23,782 bases of DNA, taken from NCBI GenBank assembly GCA_946480015.1, contig CAMLIL010000090.1:1-23782 (forward strand). Reading direction: 5' to 3'. A program made the position numbers and the translations under genes. The notes under the pieces are model-generated. The model was not told the DNA's origin. It saw only the letters and a list, made by a program, of their open reading frames with translations, and did not search any database. Position 1 is the stretch's first letter. Each line of letters starts with the position of its first letter. This stretch comes from an uncultured Oxalobacteraceae bacterium (GTDB taxonomy: Bacteria; Pseudomonadota; Gammaproteobacteria; Burkholderiales; Burkholderiaceae). Below are positions 6,885 to 17,143 of this stretch, piece after piece.

Positions 6885-7964
6885 ATGACTACCCTTCCGT
6901 TCGATCCGCTGCAGCTACTGCGCGAACACAACGAAGACATGCGCATACCGGGGGGTTTGCTCACCAAGGAAGGAGCTGACGATTACGTTGGCTGCATCCC
7001 CGCCATCACCGGCACGCTGTTCTTCACTGGCGCACATTCGCCCGACGTGCGCGCGGCAGTCTGTGCCTGTTTCGACGAGTACGAAGCCATCGCGAAGGAC
7101 CACTTGACTTGGCTGTGGCGTGAGGAACCACCGGATGGGCCAAACAAAATGGTCTATGCGAAGGCTAAGTCCATGCGCAGCATGGTCGCACGCATGCGGG
7201 AAAATGACCTTCTTAGTTTTGCCTACACTAGCGGCGAAAAGGAGTACGACGCCGGCGACTGGGAATTCCAGGTCTTCGGTCGACGTGGCTGGGAGGGAAA
7301 GATGCTGGCGCGCGGTACGTCTGGTCTGCGGTTTAGTGTGCCACTGCTGTATGTAGAGGAAAACCCCGGGTCCTTTCAAGCGATGTTCGTCAATTTCGCA
7401 AGGCGCTTGAAGGCGATCCATGGCTACGGCGGATACGGACTGGTGTTGTCGCTCGTGCGCAGCGACGACAACGAACCTTTCGAAGCCTATCTGGCCGATA
7501 GACTCAACGGTCTCGACGTTGGCAACCTGGTCGGCGGAACACGCAATGCGCCGAAAGGCATCAAGACGGTATCGTGGCTCACGGCCGTGAACCATCAGAT
7601 GATCGAGCAAATCGGCGGATTGTTCACCATCCGATCGGAGTTGCCGAGGGACTGGTTTGCGCTTTATGACTACGAGGCCGGGCTAGTGATCCAAGCCGGA
7701 CCGAAACCTGAAGCGGCGCCGGCGGATGCTGATCCGAAGCCTGCACGTCTGGTGCTGCCCAACATGTTGTTCAGGCAAGTGCGGGCACCATCACTGAGCG
7801 CGCACATCGCTTCGAAGCAGGGCGAGCCTCGACTGGTCGGGTGGGGCGCAGAACAATGGCTGAAACGCTTTGACGTATCCGACGACGAACTTATGGCTTA
7901 CAAGGCCAAGCTACTAGGCGAGCCAAAGCTTACAGCAGCCACGACCTTGCCCAGCCGCATCTGA
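6885..7964 (+). CDS. DUF3396 family protein, probable type VI secretion immunity protein (orphan)
   Basis: The 359-residue cytoplasmic protein has no signal peptide or membrane helix. Segments such as GALFTGAHS-like TLFFTGAHSPDVRAAV, FDEYEAIAKDHLTWLWREE, HGYGGYGLVLSL, INHQ-like TAVNHQMIEQIGG and GLVIQAGPKP resemble DUF3396 (TsiV-like) type VI immunity proteins, which bind and block a cognate nuclease effector. Length fits the family. The ATG has AGGA 5 bases upstream and follows the truncated effector tail by 7 bases. Only 11 bases separate its TGA from the right repeat. No intact effector, VgrG, PAAR or T6SS gene is in the window, so this is an orphan immunity gene that could protect against attack by relatives. 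Expression probably depends on read-through from the signalling operon, as no promoter is obvious. Confidence 0.72.
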   Translation: MTTLPFDPLQLLREHNEDMRIPGGLLTKEGADDYVGCIPAITGTLFFTGAHSPDVRAAVCACFDEYEAIAKDHLTWLWREEPPDGPNKMVYAKAKSMRSMVARMRENDLLSFAYTSGEKEYDAGDWEFQVFGRRGWEGKMLARGTSGLRFSVPLLYVEENPGSFQAMFVNFARRLKAIHGYGGYGLVLSLVRSDDNEPFEAYLADRLNGLDVGNLVGGTRNAPKGIKTVSWLTAVNHQMIEQIGGLFTIRSELPRDWFALYDYEAGLVIQAGPKPEAAPADADPKPARLVLPNMLFRQVRAPSLSAHIASKQGEPRLVGWGAEQWLKRFDVSDDELMAYKAKLLGEPKLTAATTLPSRI

Positions 7965-7975
7965 ATCCCATGCTT

Positions 7976-8049
7976 GCGCCGACGGCAAGTGGCTGCTGGC
8001 GCGCGACGCCAATATGCTCGGTACGCCGGTTTAGGTCTTCTTCAGCATC
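7976..8049. repeat. Right copy of 74-base perfect direct repeat
   Basis: This copy is identical to 6562-6635. It carries a displaced duplicate of the last 59 bases of the NTF2-like gene (including a TAG at 8032-8034) and the true 3' end of the minus-strand TPR-methyltransferase gene, whose TAA is at 8031-8033. The two stops overlap here, which suggests that the native junction of the two genes is preserved in this copy. Confidence 0.97.
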
Positions 8050-9515
8050 ACCACGTAGCCGCCGACCTCTTCGTCGCGCTCTGTGCGCAGCGTATGCTGT
8101 CCGGCTTCGACGATATCGAAGCCGCCAGCCAGCCTGCGGATGTAGTCGAGCGAGTGTGTGTAGCGGTTGGCACTGGTCAGGGCGAAATCCCGTTCGCCCT
8201 GCTCCACCGAGAAGCAAAAGCAGCCTTGCGGACGCAGCGCCTTGTGCGCGCTGGTGAAGATGGCGCTCAGGTCGCCGACATACACGAAGACATCGGCGGC
8301 GACGATCAGGTCGTACTGGCCAGCTTTGTCATTGAGATAGTCGGCGATGTCCGCCACTGCCAGCGCATCGTACAGCGCACGCGCGCGCGCCTTCTCCAGC
8401 ATTTTCTCCGACAGGTCCACGCCTGTCAGGCGGTGCGATACCGCGCGCAGGAAAGGCCCGCACAGACCGGTGCCGCAGCCCAGGTCGAGCGTATCGGCGT
8501 TCGCCACGTGCTGCCGTGCGATCGCCGCATGGATGATTGCCGGTGTCCGATAGCCAAGCAGGTCCACCAGATGCTGGTCGAAATGGCCGGCGTACTGGTC
8601 GAACAAGGCCTTTACATAGCTGGACGGTGAGGCTGCGGGAGTACTGCCCTCGCCCAGCGCGGCGAGCGCGAACTCGATCTGGGGTTTGTCGCCGCCCAGC
8701 GCGAGCGCCTTGCGGTATGCGTCGATGGCCTCATCGTTGCGGCCCAGCGCGCGCAGCGTGTTGCCGCGGTATTGGTACGCGAGCGGATGGTCCGGCCGCA
8801 GCTCCATCGCGCTTGCGTAGCTGTCAAGGGCCGCGTCGTACTGCTTGAGCCGGTGTAGCGCGGTGCCGCGCGAGCAGTGCAGCTCGCCGCTGTCGGCGTT
8901 GATGGCGATGGCGCGGTTGAAGCTGTTGAGCGCCTCGACGATCCGGCCGAGCGAATGCAGCGCGTTGGCGTGCGCCTGCCACGCGTCGGCGTAGTTCGGG
9001 CGGGCGTTGATGGCCTGTTCGGCGCTGCCACGGGCTTCCTCCGACCGTCCCGCGTCGTTCAGCGCAATCGCGCGGTTGCACAGCGCTTCGGGATAGTTTG
9101 GTTTGAGGCTGAGTGCGTGCTGGTAGCTTTGCAGGGCCTCGTCCAGCCTGCCGAGGTGGCGCAAGGCGTTGCCGCGATTGCTGAAGGCCAAAGCGTATCG
9201 CGGATCGAGCTGCACGGCGCGCTCGTAGCTTTGCAATGCTTTCTCCGGCTGACCAAGATCCTGCAGGGCCGCGCCCAGATTGCAGTGTGCATTCGCCTGA
9301 TCCGGATTGACGACGATTGCTTGCGTGATCAGATCGACCGCGCGCGCCGGATTGCCGAGCTGGCGTTCAATGACGCCGAGCAGATGCAGCGCGTCGAACT
9401 GGCGCGGGTCGAGGCCCAGCACGCGCCGGTACAGGGATTGCGCGGCGGCAAACTGGCTCTTCTGGTGCAGTCCGACCGCTTCGGCAAGCATCGATGGGAG
9501 TTTCGAGAGCGTCAT
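8031..9515 (-). CDS. TPR-repeat protein with C-terminal SAM-dependent methyltransferase domain
   Basis: The 494-residue protein has about seven to eight tetratricopeptide repeats between residues 10 and 287 (for example ANAHCNLGAALQDLGQPEKA, ALAFSNRGNALRHLGRLDEA, HPLAYQYRGNTLRALGRNDE). A class I methyltransferase domain follows at about 300-494, with the SAM-binding loop DLGCGTGLCGP (344-354), GVDLSEKMLEKAR, YDLIVAADVFVYVGDL and CFCFSVEQGE. This is the architecture of predicted TPR-containing methyltransferases (COG4976-like). The methylated substrate is unknown; the repeats probably bind a protein or glycan target. The ribosome binding site before 9515 is weak, and a downstream in-frame ATG (Met9) is an alternative start. 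It lies 89 bases after the deaminase gene on the same strand. Its last codons form part of the 74-base repeat but remain intact. Confidence 0.9.
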   Translation of the reverse strand: MTLSKLPSMLAEAVGLHQKSQFAAAQSLYRRVLGLDPRQFDALHLLGVIERQLGNPARAVDLITQAIVVNPDQANAHCNLGAALQDLGQPEKALQSYERAVQLDPRYALAFSNRGNALRHLGRLDEALQSYQHALSLKPNYPEALCNRAIALNDAGRSEEARGSAEQAINARPNYADAWQAHANALHSLGRIVEALNSFNRAIAINADSGELHCSRGTALHRLKQYDAALDSYASAMELRPDHPLAYQYRGNTLRALGRNDEAIDAYRKALALGGDKPQIEFALAALGEGSTPAASPSSYVKALFDQYAGHFDQHLVDLLGYRTPAIIHAAIARQHVANADTLDLGCGTGLCGPFLRAVSHRLTGVDLSEKMLEKARARALYDALAVADIADYLNDKAGQYDLIVAADVFVYVGDLSAIFTSAHKALRPQGCFCFSVEQGERDFALTSANRYTHSLDYIRRLAGGFDIVEAGQHTLRTERDEEVGGYVVMLKKT

Positions 9516-9561
9516 GGGACTACATTCTACTGCTCAAATCGGAACAGACGCGTTGACCTGA

Positions 9562-9602
9562 ACGCCGTCGCCCTCGCGCATGCGGGGGCCTATGCACGGC
9601 GT
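9562..9602 (-). other. Strong hairpin between deaminase and TPR-methyltransferase genes
   Basis: ACGCCGT (9562-9568) pairs with ACGGCGT (9596-9602). Inside it GCCCtCGC (9570-9577) pairs with GCGgGGGC (9582-9589) around a GCAT loop. It begins 2 bases after the deaminase stop codon. No T-tract follows on the minus strand, so it is not a classical Rho-independent terminator. It could be a weak terminator, a processing site or a 3'-end stabiliser. Confidence 0.45.
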
Positions 9603-9604
9603 AC

Positions 9605-10831
<1,227 letters not shown>

Positions 10832-11236
10832 TTACTTCTTCAAATCCCAGCCGCCGAATGCATTCGGCAGCTGTGCGGCGGCGGTGGTTTCCAGTATGTC
10901 GCCGTTCAGATTGGTCAGCACGACAGGCAGCTCGTTGCCGCCCAGTTCGAGGATCACCTGGCGGCAGGCGCCGCAGGGCGCGATCGGACCATCGGTGGCG
11001 CCGATCACGGCCAGCGCGGCAAAATCGCCCGGCTTGTAGCCGTGCGCGATGGCGCTGAAGAAGGCGGTGCGCTCGGCGCAGTTGCACAGGCCGTAGGAGG
11101 CGTTTTCGACGTTGCAGCCGCGGAAAATGCGCCCATCCTTGCACTCCAGCGCGGCGCCAACCTGAAAGTTCGAGTACGGCGTGTAGGCAAGCGCGCGTGC
11201 GGCGGCGGCTTCGGCGATCAGTTTTTGGTATCTCAT
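10832..11236 (-). CDS. cdd: Cytidine deaminase
   Basis: The 134-residue enzyme has the size of the short homotetrameric cytidine deaminases and converts cytidine and deoxycytidine to uridine and deoxyuridine. The zinc ligands are C53 (CNVENASYG, then CNCAERTAFF, with catalytic E55), C88 and C91 (APCGACRQVILEL). The substrate-binding segment YTPYSNFQVGAAL is intact. The ATG at 11234-11236 is chosen because AAGGGA precedes it and because the family begins at this point; the open frame extends further upstream only into deoA. It lies 7 bases after deoA and directly before the long deaminase gene, so it feeds deoxyuridine and uridine to the phosphorylase encoded by its neighbour. Confidence 0.95.
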   Translation of the reverse strand: MRYQKLIAEAAAARALAYTPYSNFQVGAALECKDGRIFRGCNVENASYGLCNCAERTAFFSAIAHGYKPGDFAALAVIGATDGPIAPCGACRQVILELGGNELPVVLTNLNGDILETTAAAQLPNAFGGWDLKK

Positions 11237-11243
11237 GGGTCCC

Positions 11244-12563
11244 TTAGCGGATCGTGCGATAGATGATGGGATTGGGCGCGCTGCGTGCGCCGCCGATGCG
11301 GTAAGCGGCTTGCACTTCGCGTACCGCCTGCCCGGCGCCGGCCTCGGTGCGCGCGTGGACCATCGCCAGCGGCTGGCCCAGCGCCACTTCATCGCCCAGT
11401 TCGGCCAGCCCGGTCAGGCCGACCGCGAAGTCGATCGGGTCTTGCGGGCGCCGGCGTCCACCGCCGAGGCTGACCACCGCCAGCCCAAGGCCGCGGCAGT
11501 CGACCGAGCTGACGTAGCCCGCGCCCAGCGCCGGCACCGGCACCATGACCGGCGCCTTTTTCAGGTAGGCGTCGGGCCGTTCGATCAGGTCTTCCGGTCC
11601 ACCCAGCGCAGAAACCATGCGTGCGAAGCGTTCGGCGGCTTCGCCCGAGTCCAGCGCGGCCTGCAGCCTGGCGCGCGCGCTGATCTCATCAGGCGCAACG
11701 CCGCCCAGCACCAGCATTTCGGCGCACAGCGCCATCGTCACTTCATGCAGGCGCGCGGGGCGCGAGCGGCCGGTCAGATAGTCCATCGCCAGCCGTACTT
11801 CCAGCGCATTGCCGGCCACGGGGCCGAGCGATTCGTTCATCTCCGTCAGCAGCGCGGAGGTGCGGGTGCCGGCGCCGTTACCGACGGTGACGATGCTTTC
11901 GGCCAGTTCGACCGATTTTTCATACGTCGGCATGAAAGCGCCCGAGCCCACCTTGACGTCCATGACCAGCGCGTCCAGCCCGGCCGACAGCTTCTTGGAC
12001 AGGATCGAGCCGGTGATCATGGCCACCGATTCGACCGTGGCCGTGGTGTCGCGGATGCCGTAGAAGCGCTTGTCGGATGGCGCCAGCTGCGCGGTCTGGC
12101 CGATGATGGCCACGCCGATATCCTTGACCACGGCGCGGAACAGCTCAGGATCGGGCACCGTGCAATAGCCGGGGATCGAATCGAATTTGTCGAGCGTGCC
12201 GCCGGTGTGGCCCAGGCCGCGGCCCGAGATCATCGGCACGTAGCCACCGCATGCCGCAATCATCGGCCCGAGCATGAGCGACACCACGTCGCCCACGCCG
12301 CCGGTGGAGTGCTTGTCCAGCACCGGTCCGGGCAGGTCGAGCGAACGCCATTCCAGCACCTGGCCGGAATCGCGCATGGCCAGCGTGAAGGCGACGCGCT
12401 CGTCCATGTTCATGTCGTTGAAATACACCGCCATCGCCAGCGCCGCGATCTGACCTTCGGTGACGCTGCCATCGGTAATGCCGCGCACGAAAAACTGAAT
12501 CTCTTCGGCGCTCAGGGCGCCGCCATCGCGCTTCTTGCGGATGATTTCCTGGTTCAAAAACAT
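11244..12563 (-). CDS. deoA: Thymidine phosphorylase
   Basis: The 439-residue enzyme cleaves thymidine and deoxyuridine with phosphate to give the base and 2-deoxyribose-1-phosphate. Family marks are the phosphate-binding loop [10 protein letters not shown], the signature [40 protein letters not shown] with [20 protein letters not shown], and the C-terminal domain with [13 protein letters not shown]. The length equals that of Escherichia coli DeoA, and no catalytic residue is visibly lost. The gene is preceded by the aldehyde dehydrogenase gene (23 bases) and followed by cdd (7 bases). The product deoxyribose-1-phosphate goes to DeoB and DeoC, encoded upstream in the same operon. Confidence 0.97.
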   Translation of the reverse strand: MFLNQEIIRKKRDGGALSAEEIQFFVRGITDGSVTEGQIAALAMAVYFNDMNMDERVAFTLAMRDSGQVLEWRSLDLPGPVLDKHSTGGVGDVVSLMLGPMIAACGGYVPMISGRGLGHTGGTLDKFDSIPGYCTVPDPELFRAVVKDIGVAIIGQTAQLAPSDKRFYGIRDTTATVESVAMITGSILSKKLSAGLDALVMDVKVGSGAFMPTYEKSVELAESIVTVGNGAGTRTSALLTEMNESLGPVAGNALEVRLAMDYLTGRSRPARLHEVTMALCAEMLVLGGVAPDEISARARLQAALDSGEAAERFARMVSALGGPEDLIERPDAYLKKAPVMVPVPALGAGYVSSVDCRGLGLAVVSLGGGRRRPQDPIDFAVGLTGLAELGDEVALGQPLAMVHARTEAGAGQAVREVQAAYRIGGARSAPNPIIYRTIR

Positions 12564-12586
12564 GGGTTTCTCAGTTCCTTGGTTTT

Positions 12587-14965
12587 TCAGACGCCGTATG
12601 GAATCCAGACATTCTTCACCTGGCTGGCATGCGCCAGCACGGTGCGGCCGGCGGCCTGCCTGACGTCGTACCAGTCACGCCCTTTGGCGCCGCCGACCCA
12701 GGTGCGCTTGAGCGATGCGGCCGACAGGCGTTCGACTTCGGCGCAGCCAGCGGCCGACCCATCGTGGCGCCATACGGCGTCCACGTCGGCATGCGAGGCC
12801 AGCGTGCGCGCCAGCTCGTCGGCACTGCCGGTGACGATGTTAAGCGCGCCGTCCGGCAGATCGGACGTATCGAGCACCTGGTACAGGTCGGTGGCCGCCA
12901 GCGGATACGCTTCGGACGGCACCGCGACGACGCGGTTCCCCAGCGCCAGCGCCGGCGCCACCAGCGAAATAAAGCCCAGCAGCGGCGCTTCGTTCGGGCA
13001 GACGATGCCGATCACGCCGACCGGTTCGTTCAGCGCCACGGTAATGCCGTGCATCGGTGGCTGGTGCGCCAGGCCGTCGTATTTGTCGGCCCAGGCGGCA
13101 TAGTGGAACAGGCGCTCGATAGAAGCCTGCACTTCCTTGTGCGGGTCCTTGGTGCCGGTCATGGCGGCCAGGCGGGCGGCGAATTCGTCGGCGCGGATGG
13201 CCAGGTTTTCAGCGATGTAGTACAGCACCTGCGCGCGGTTGTGCGCCGTCGCCTTGGCCCAGCCGGAAGCCTTGTGCGCCGCTTCCACGGCGTTGCGGAT
13301 GTCCTTGCGGTTGCCTTCGCCGACATCGGCGATGAAGGCGCCAGCGGCGCCGGTAATCGCGCGGCTGTAGGCACCGTCGGGGCGGGCCTGCTTGCCGCCG
13401 ATGTACAGCTTGACGGTGCGGTCGATGGCGAAAGGGCTGTCGCCCCCGGCCGGCTTGATCTCGCCTTTAACCGGCATTACCGGAGCGGCGGGACGCGCGT
13501 CCTCGGCCAGCGGCGTCAGGTATTCGAACATGCCTTCGCGTCCACCTTCGCGGCCAAAGCCCGATTCGCGGTAGCCGCCGAAGCCGCAGGCGGCGTCGAA
13601 CTGGTTGGCGGTGTTGATCCACACGACACCGGCCTTGATCTGCGGCGCCACGTCCAGCGCGAGGCTGATCGATTCGGACCACACGCAGGCCGCCAGGCCG
13701 TACACGGTGTTGTTGGCCAGCTGGACTGCCTCGGCCGGGGTGCGGAAGCTCATTGCCACCAGCACGGGGCCGAACACTTCGGTCTGGGCGATGCCGGCCG
13801 AGGTGGACGCGCCGGTGATCAGGGTGGGCGGGAACCACGAGCCGCTGGCCGGCAGTTCGCACGCCGGCTGATAAATTTCGCAGCCTTCGGCGCGCGCCGC
13901 TTCGACCAGGCCTTCGATACGCTGGCGCTGGATCGGATCGACCAGTGCGCCGATGTCCATCGATTTGTCGGTCGGGCTGCCCAGGCGCAGGTTGGCCATG
14001 CGCGCTTTCAGCTTGGCCAGGAAGCGCTCTTCGATCGATTCCTGCACCAGCAGGCGCGATCCGGCGCAGCAAACCTGGCCCTGGTTGAAGTAAATCGAAT
14101 CGACGATGCCTTCGATGGCTGCGTCCAGATCGGCGTCGTCGAAGACGATGAACGGCGATTTTCCGCCCAGCTCCAGCGACAGCTTCTTGCCGGTGCCGGC
14201 GCTGGCTTTGCGGATGATGCGCCCTACTTCGGTCGAGCCGGTAAAGGCAAGCTTGTCGATGCCCGCGTGGTTGACGATGGCTTCGCCCACGGCGCCGTCG
14301 CCGGTGACGATGTTGACCACACCGGCCGGTACGCCGGCCTGCTGGCAGATTTCGGCGAACAGCAGCGCCGACAGCGAGGTGAACTCGGCCGGCTTGAACA
14401 CGACCGTATTACCGGCCGCCAGCGCGGGCGCGATTTTCCAGGCCAGCATCAGCAAAGGGAAGTTCCACGGCACGATCTGCCCGACCACGCCGACGGCGCG
14501 GTAATCGGCGAATTCTTCGGCCTGCAGTTGCGCCCAGCCGGCGTGGTGATAGAAGTGGCGCGCGGCCAGCGGCAGGTCGGCGTCGCGGGTTTCGCGGATG
14601 GTCTTGCCATTGTCGAGCGTTTCAATGACGGCGAACAGGCGCGCATGGCGCTGCAACTGGCGCGCCAATGCGTACAGCACGCGCGCACGCCCATGGCCGC
14701 CCAGGGCGACCCAGCCCGGCTGCGCGCGGCGCGCAGCCTGCACGGCCCGTTCGACATCTTCGCCGGTCGCCTGCGTGATCCGGGCCAGTTCCGCACCGTC
14801 GGCCGGATTGACCGAGGCGAAGGTGGTGCCGGCGGCGCTCCACTGGTTGTCGATGAACAGGCCAAAGCGGCGCTCATGCCGGTCCAGCCACGCTTGCGCT
14901 TCTTTGGTGCTTTCGGGTGCGGGGCCGTAGTCCATGGTCTGGAGGATATCTTGAATAGTGGGCAT
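12587..14965 (-). CDS. Two-domain aldehyde dehydrogenase, ALDH16-like
   Basis: The 792-residue protein holds two aldehyde dehydrogenase domains. The first (about 30-485) is catalytically complete: N168 in IVPWNFP, K191 in [18 protein letters not shown]265 in LELGGKSP and nucleophile C299 in [12 protein letters not shown]. The second (about 515-792) retains the fold pattern ([40 protein letters not shown]) but shows no catalytic cysteine or glutamate motif. This matches ALDH16, known for an inactive second domain that helps build the dimer. The gene sits between deoC and deoA, 16 bases after deoC. DeoC releases acetaldehyde, so oxidation of acetaldehyde to acetate with NAD is the likely role, by inference. 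The ATG has a weak ribosome binding site (CACGGA). Confidence 0.9.
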   Translation of the reverse strand: MPTIQDILQTMDYGPAPESTKEAQAWLDRHERRFGLFIDNQWSAAGTTFASVNPADGAELARITQATGEDVERAVQAARRAQPGWVALGGHGRARVLYALARQLQRHARLFAVIETLDNGKTIRETRDADLPLAARHFYHHAGWAQLQAEEFADYRAVGVVGQIVPWNFPLLMLAWKIAPALAAGNTVVFKPAEFTSLSALLFAEICQQAGVPAGVVNIVTGDGAVGEAIVNHAGIDKLAFTGSTEVGRIIRKASAGTGKKLSLELGGKSPFIVFDDADLDAAIEGIVDSIYFNQGQVCCAGSRLLVQESIEERFLAKLKARMANLRLGSPTDKSMDIGALVDPIQRQRIEGLVEAARAEGCEIYQPACELPASGSWFPPTLITGASTSAGIAQTEVFGPVLVAMSFRTPAEAVQLANNTVYGLAACVWSESISLALDVAPQIKAGVVWINTANQFDAACGFGGYRESGFGREGGREGMFEYLTPLAEDARPAAPVMPVKGEIKPAGGDSPFAIDRTVKLYIGGKQARPDGAYSRAITGAAGAFIADVGEGNRKDIRNAVEAAHKASGWAKATAHNRAQVLYYIAENLAIRADEFAARLAAMTGTKDPHKEVQASIERLFHYAAWADKYDGLAHQPPMHGITVALNEPVGVIGIVCPNEAPLLGFISLVAPALALGNRVVAVPSEAYPLAATDLYQVLDTSDLPDGALNIVTGSADELARTLASHADVDAVWRHDGSAAGCAEVERLSAASLKRTWVGGAKGRDWYDVRQAAGRTVLAHASQVKNVWIPYGV

Positions 14966-14981
14966 GACGAATCCGTGACGT

Positions 14982-15923
14982 TTATGGTTGCGCGTGGCGG
15001 TGAGCGGCCGAGTAGTTCCCGGTGACGTAGTGCTCCAGCTGCCGCTCGATGTCGGTCAGCAGGCTCGATGCGCCGATGCGGAACAGGTGCGGTTCCAGCC
15101 ATTCGCGGCCCAGTTCTTCCTTCATCAGGGTCAGGTACTGCAAGGCCGCCTTGGCCGTGGCCACGCCGCCGGCCGGCTTGAAGCCGACCTGGATGCCGGT
15201 CTGCTCGTGGTACTCGCGGATCGCGCGCACCATCGTCAGCGCGACCGGAATGGTGGCGTTGACGCCTTCCTTGCCGGTCGAAGTCTTGATGAAATCCGAA
15301 CCGGCGGCCATGCATACCCACGATGCCTTGGCCACGCTCTCCAGCGTGACCAGGTCGCCGGTGGCGAGAATGGCCTTGACGTGCGCATCGCCGCAAGCGC
15401 CACGGTAGGCCGCCATTTCGTCGTACAGCGCCTGCCAGTTACCGGTCAGTACGTGCTGGCGCGTGATGACGATGTCGATCTCGGTGGCGCCGGCGGCGAC
15501 CGACAGTTCGATCTCGCGCAGCTTGGTTTCCAGGCTGGCCAGGCCAGCCGGGAAAGCGGTCGACACGGCGGCGATCGGCAGGCGGCCGTTCAGTACCTTG
15601 GCGGCCGGGGCGATCATCTCGTGGTACACGCAGACTGCGCCGGTCGTCAGGCCAGTGACGCCGAGCGCTTCCATCAGATCGCTGCGCAGCGGACGCATGG
15701 CCTTCATGCACAAACGCTCGACCCGGCCCGGCGTGTCGTCGCCGCCCAGCGTGGTCAGGTCGATGCATTGCAGGGCCTTGATCAGCCACGCGGCCTGGTA
15801 CTCCTTCTTGACGCTGCGACGGTTGCCCAGACTCGCGGCGCGGCGGTCGGTGGCGTTGCGGTTGACCTTGATCTGGTTGACCCAGCCGAGATCGAGGCCC
15901 ATCGCCTCGTTGCGTTTGTTCAT
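14982..15923 (-). CDS. deoC: Deoxyribose-phosphate aldolase
   Basis: The 313-residue class I aldolase cleaves 2-deoxyribose-5-phosphate to glyceraldehyde-3-phosphate and acetaldehyde. Schiff-base lysine K213 is in DFIKTSTGKEG, catalytic K249 in VGFKPAGGV, K183 in HVKAILATGD and the acid residue D150 in GATEIDIVI. The start shown overlaps the deoB stop (ATGA), giving tight coupling; an in-frame ATG at Met8 (MGLDLGWVNQ) is an alternative. The N-terminal 45 residues make it longer than the 259-residue Escherichia coli enzyme, as in the longer DeoC subfamily. It feeds acetaldehyde to the dehydrogenase encoded just downstream. Confidence 0.96.
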   Translation of the reverse strand: MNKRNEAMGLDLGWVNQIKVNRNATDRRAASLGNRRSVKKEYQAAWLIKALQCIDLTTLGGDDTPGRVERLCMKAMRPLRSDLMEALGVTGLTTGAVCVYHEMIAPAAKVLNGRLPIAAVSTAFPAGLASLETKLREIELSVAAGATEIDIVITRQHVLTGNWQALYDEMAAYRGACGDAHVKAILATGDLVTLESVAKASWVCMAAGSDFIKTSTGKEGVNATIPVALTMVRAIREYHEQTGIQVGFKPAGGVATAKAALQYLTLMKEELGREWLEPHLFRIGASSLLTDIERQLEHYVTGNYSAAHRHAQP

Positions 15924-17113
15924 AGCAGACTGGTTCCGTTCGAAAGTGGTGCGACGCCCAGGTGCTTTGCCAAAGTGGCGCCGATATCGGAGAAGGTCTC
16001 GGAGACCGGCAGCGCGCGCGGCGCCACGCCGGGACCGAAGAACAGCATCGGAATATGTTCGCGGGTGTGGTCCGATCCGGGCCAGCTCGGGTCGCAGCCA
16101 TGGTCGGCGGTGATCACCGCCAGGTCGCCCTGCTTCATGCGAGACATGAACTCGGGCAGGCGCGCGTCCAGGTCGTGCAGCGCGCTGGCGTAACCCGCGA
16201 TGTCGCGGCGGTGCCCGAAGGACTGGTCGAAGTCGACGAAATTAACAAAAGTGAGCGACTTGTCGCCGGCTTCGTCCATCACTTTGACCAAGTGGTCGAA
16301 CAGGGCCATGTTGTCCGGTCCCTTGACCACGCGCGAAATGCCCTGGGCGGCGAAGATGTCGCTGATCTTGCCCAGGCCGATCACTTCGCCGCCGTCGTTC
16401 TTGACGTGGTCGAGCAAGGTCGGCGCTGGCGGCGCGACAGCGTAATCGTGCCGGTTGCCGGTGCGGCGGTAGTTGCCGTTCTCGCCCAGGAAAGGGCGCG
16501 CGATCACGCGTCCGATGTTATACGGCTTGACCAGCTCGAAGGCCGCTTCGCACACCTGGTACAGGCGCTCCAGGCCGAAGTGCTGCTCGTGCGCGGCGAT
16601 CTGCATCACCGAATCGGCTGAGGTATAAATGATGATCTTGCCGCTGGCAACATGCTCGTCGCCGTGCTTGTTGATGATCTCCGTGCCCGACGCATGGCAA
16701 TTGCCGAGGAAGCCCGCCACGCCGGTGATGCGCTGCAGTTCTTCGGTCAGCTGCGCCGGGAAGGACGGCACGGTGCGCGGGAAATAGCCCCAGTCGAATT
16801 CGACCGGCACACCGGCGATTTCCCAGTGTCCGCTCTGGGTGTCCTTGCCGGTCGAGCGCTCGCGGGCCGCGCCGTACGCGCCGGTGAAGCCGTCGCGCTG
16901 GACGAAGCCTTCGGCCCATTCGCCGCTGGCGATGTGGGCGGCCGCGCCCAGGCCCAGCTTTTCCAGGTTCGGCAGCGACATCGGCCTGCCTTCGCGCGCC
17001 GCCCATGCGGCGATATGCCCAAAGGTGTTGGCGCCGCTGTCGCCGAAGCGCGCGGCGTCGGGCGTGGCGCCCAGGCCGAAGGAGTCGAGCAGAAGGATGA
17101 ATGCGCGGGACAT
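15920..17113 (-). CDS. deoB: Phosphopentomutase
   Basis: The 397-residue alkaline-phosphatase-superfamily enzyme interconverts (deoxy)ribose-1-phosphate and -5-phosphate. Metal and nucleophile motifs are intact: D10 in LLLDSFGLGATPDA, T92 in GKDTQSGHWEIAG, NFVDFDQSFGHRRD and ITADHGCDPSWPGSDHTREH. The length fits DeoB. The gene starts 30 bases after the purine nucleoside phosphorylase stop and ends overlapping deoC. It links the phosphorolysis products of PNP and DeoA to DeoC. The ribosome binding site is modest (GAG about 7 bases before the ATG). Confidence 0.96.
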   Translation of the reverse strand: MSRAFILLLDSFGLGATPDAARFGDSGANTFGHIAAWAAREGRPMSLPNLEKLGLGAAAHIASGEWAEGFVQRDGFTGAYGAARERSTGKDTQSGHWEIAGVPVEFDWGYFPRTVPSFPAQLTEELQRITGVAGFLGNCHASGTEIINKHGDEHVASGKIIIYTSADSVMQIAAHEQHFGLERLYQVCEAAFELVKPYNIGRVIARPFLGENGNYRRTGNRHDYAVAPPAPTLLDHVKNDGGEVIGLGKISDIFAAQGISRVVKGPDNMALFDHLVKVMDEAGDKSLTFVNFVDFDQSFGHRRDIAGYASALHDLDARLPEFMSRMKQGDLAVITADHGCDPSWPGSDHTREHIPMLFFGPGVAPRALPVSETFSDIGATLAKHLGVAPLSNGTSLL

Positions 17114-17143
17114 GGCAGGCTCGCAGTCTAGTGAAAACGCGGA

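Larger units (their letters stand above)
6636..7975. mobile_element. 1,340-base inserted immunity cassette (no transposase or integrase)
   Basis: The segment between the two 74-base repeats holds only the C-terminal coding tail of a probable toxin and one complete immunity-type gene. Hand counts of two 60-base lines inside it (7141-7200 and 7201-7260) give 55% and 50% GC, visibly lower than the flanking operons. The flanking gene ends are kept intact by the duplication. Removing one repeat and the insert would place the NTF2-like and TPR-methyltransferase stops in direct tail-to-tail overlap, a plausible ancestral state. No transposase, recombinase, terminal inverted repeat or tRNA is seen, so it is called an insertion rather than a defined element. 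The mechanism is unknown. Confidence 0.75.

Noticed and set aside
6562..8049. Interpretation of the 74-base repeat as phage or integron attachment sites
   Set aside because: There is no integrase, no tRNA and no attC-like structure in or beside the insert; only the direct repeat itself is supported.
11235..15025. Very long plus-strand open frames opposite the deoA, aldehyde dehydrogenase and deoC genes (up to about 800 codons)
   Set aside because: They lie antisense to genes with complete family motifs, have compositions rich in Arg, His, Gln and Ala typical of GC-rich antisense frames, and show no recognisable domain.
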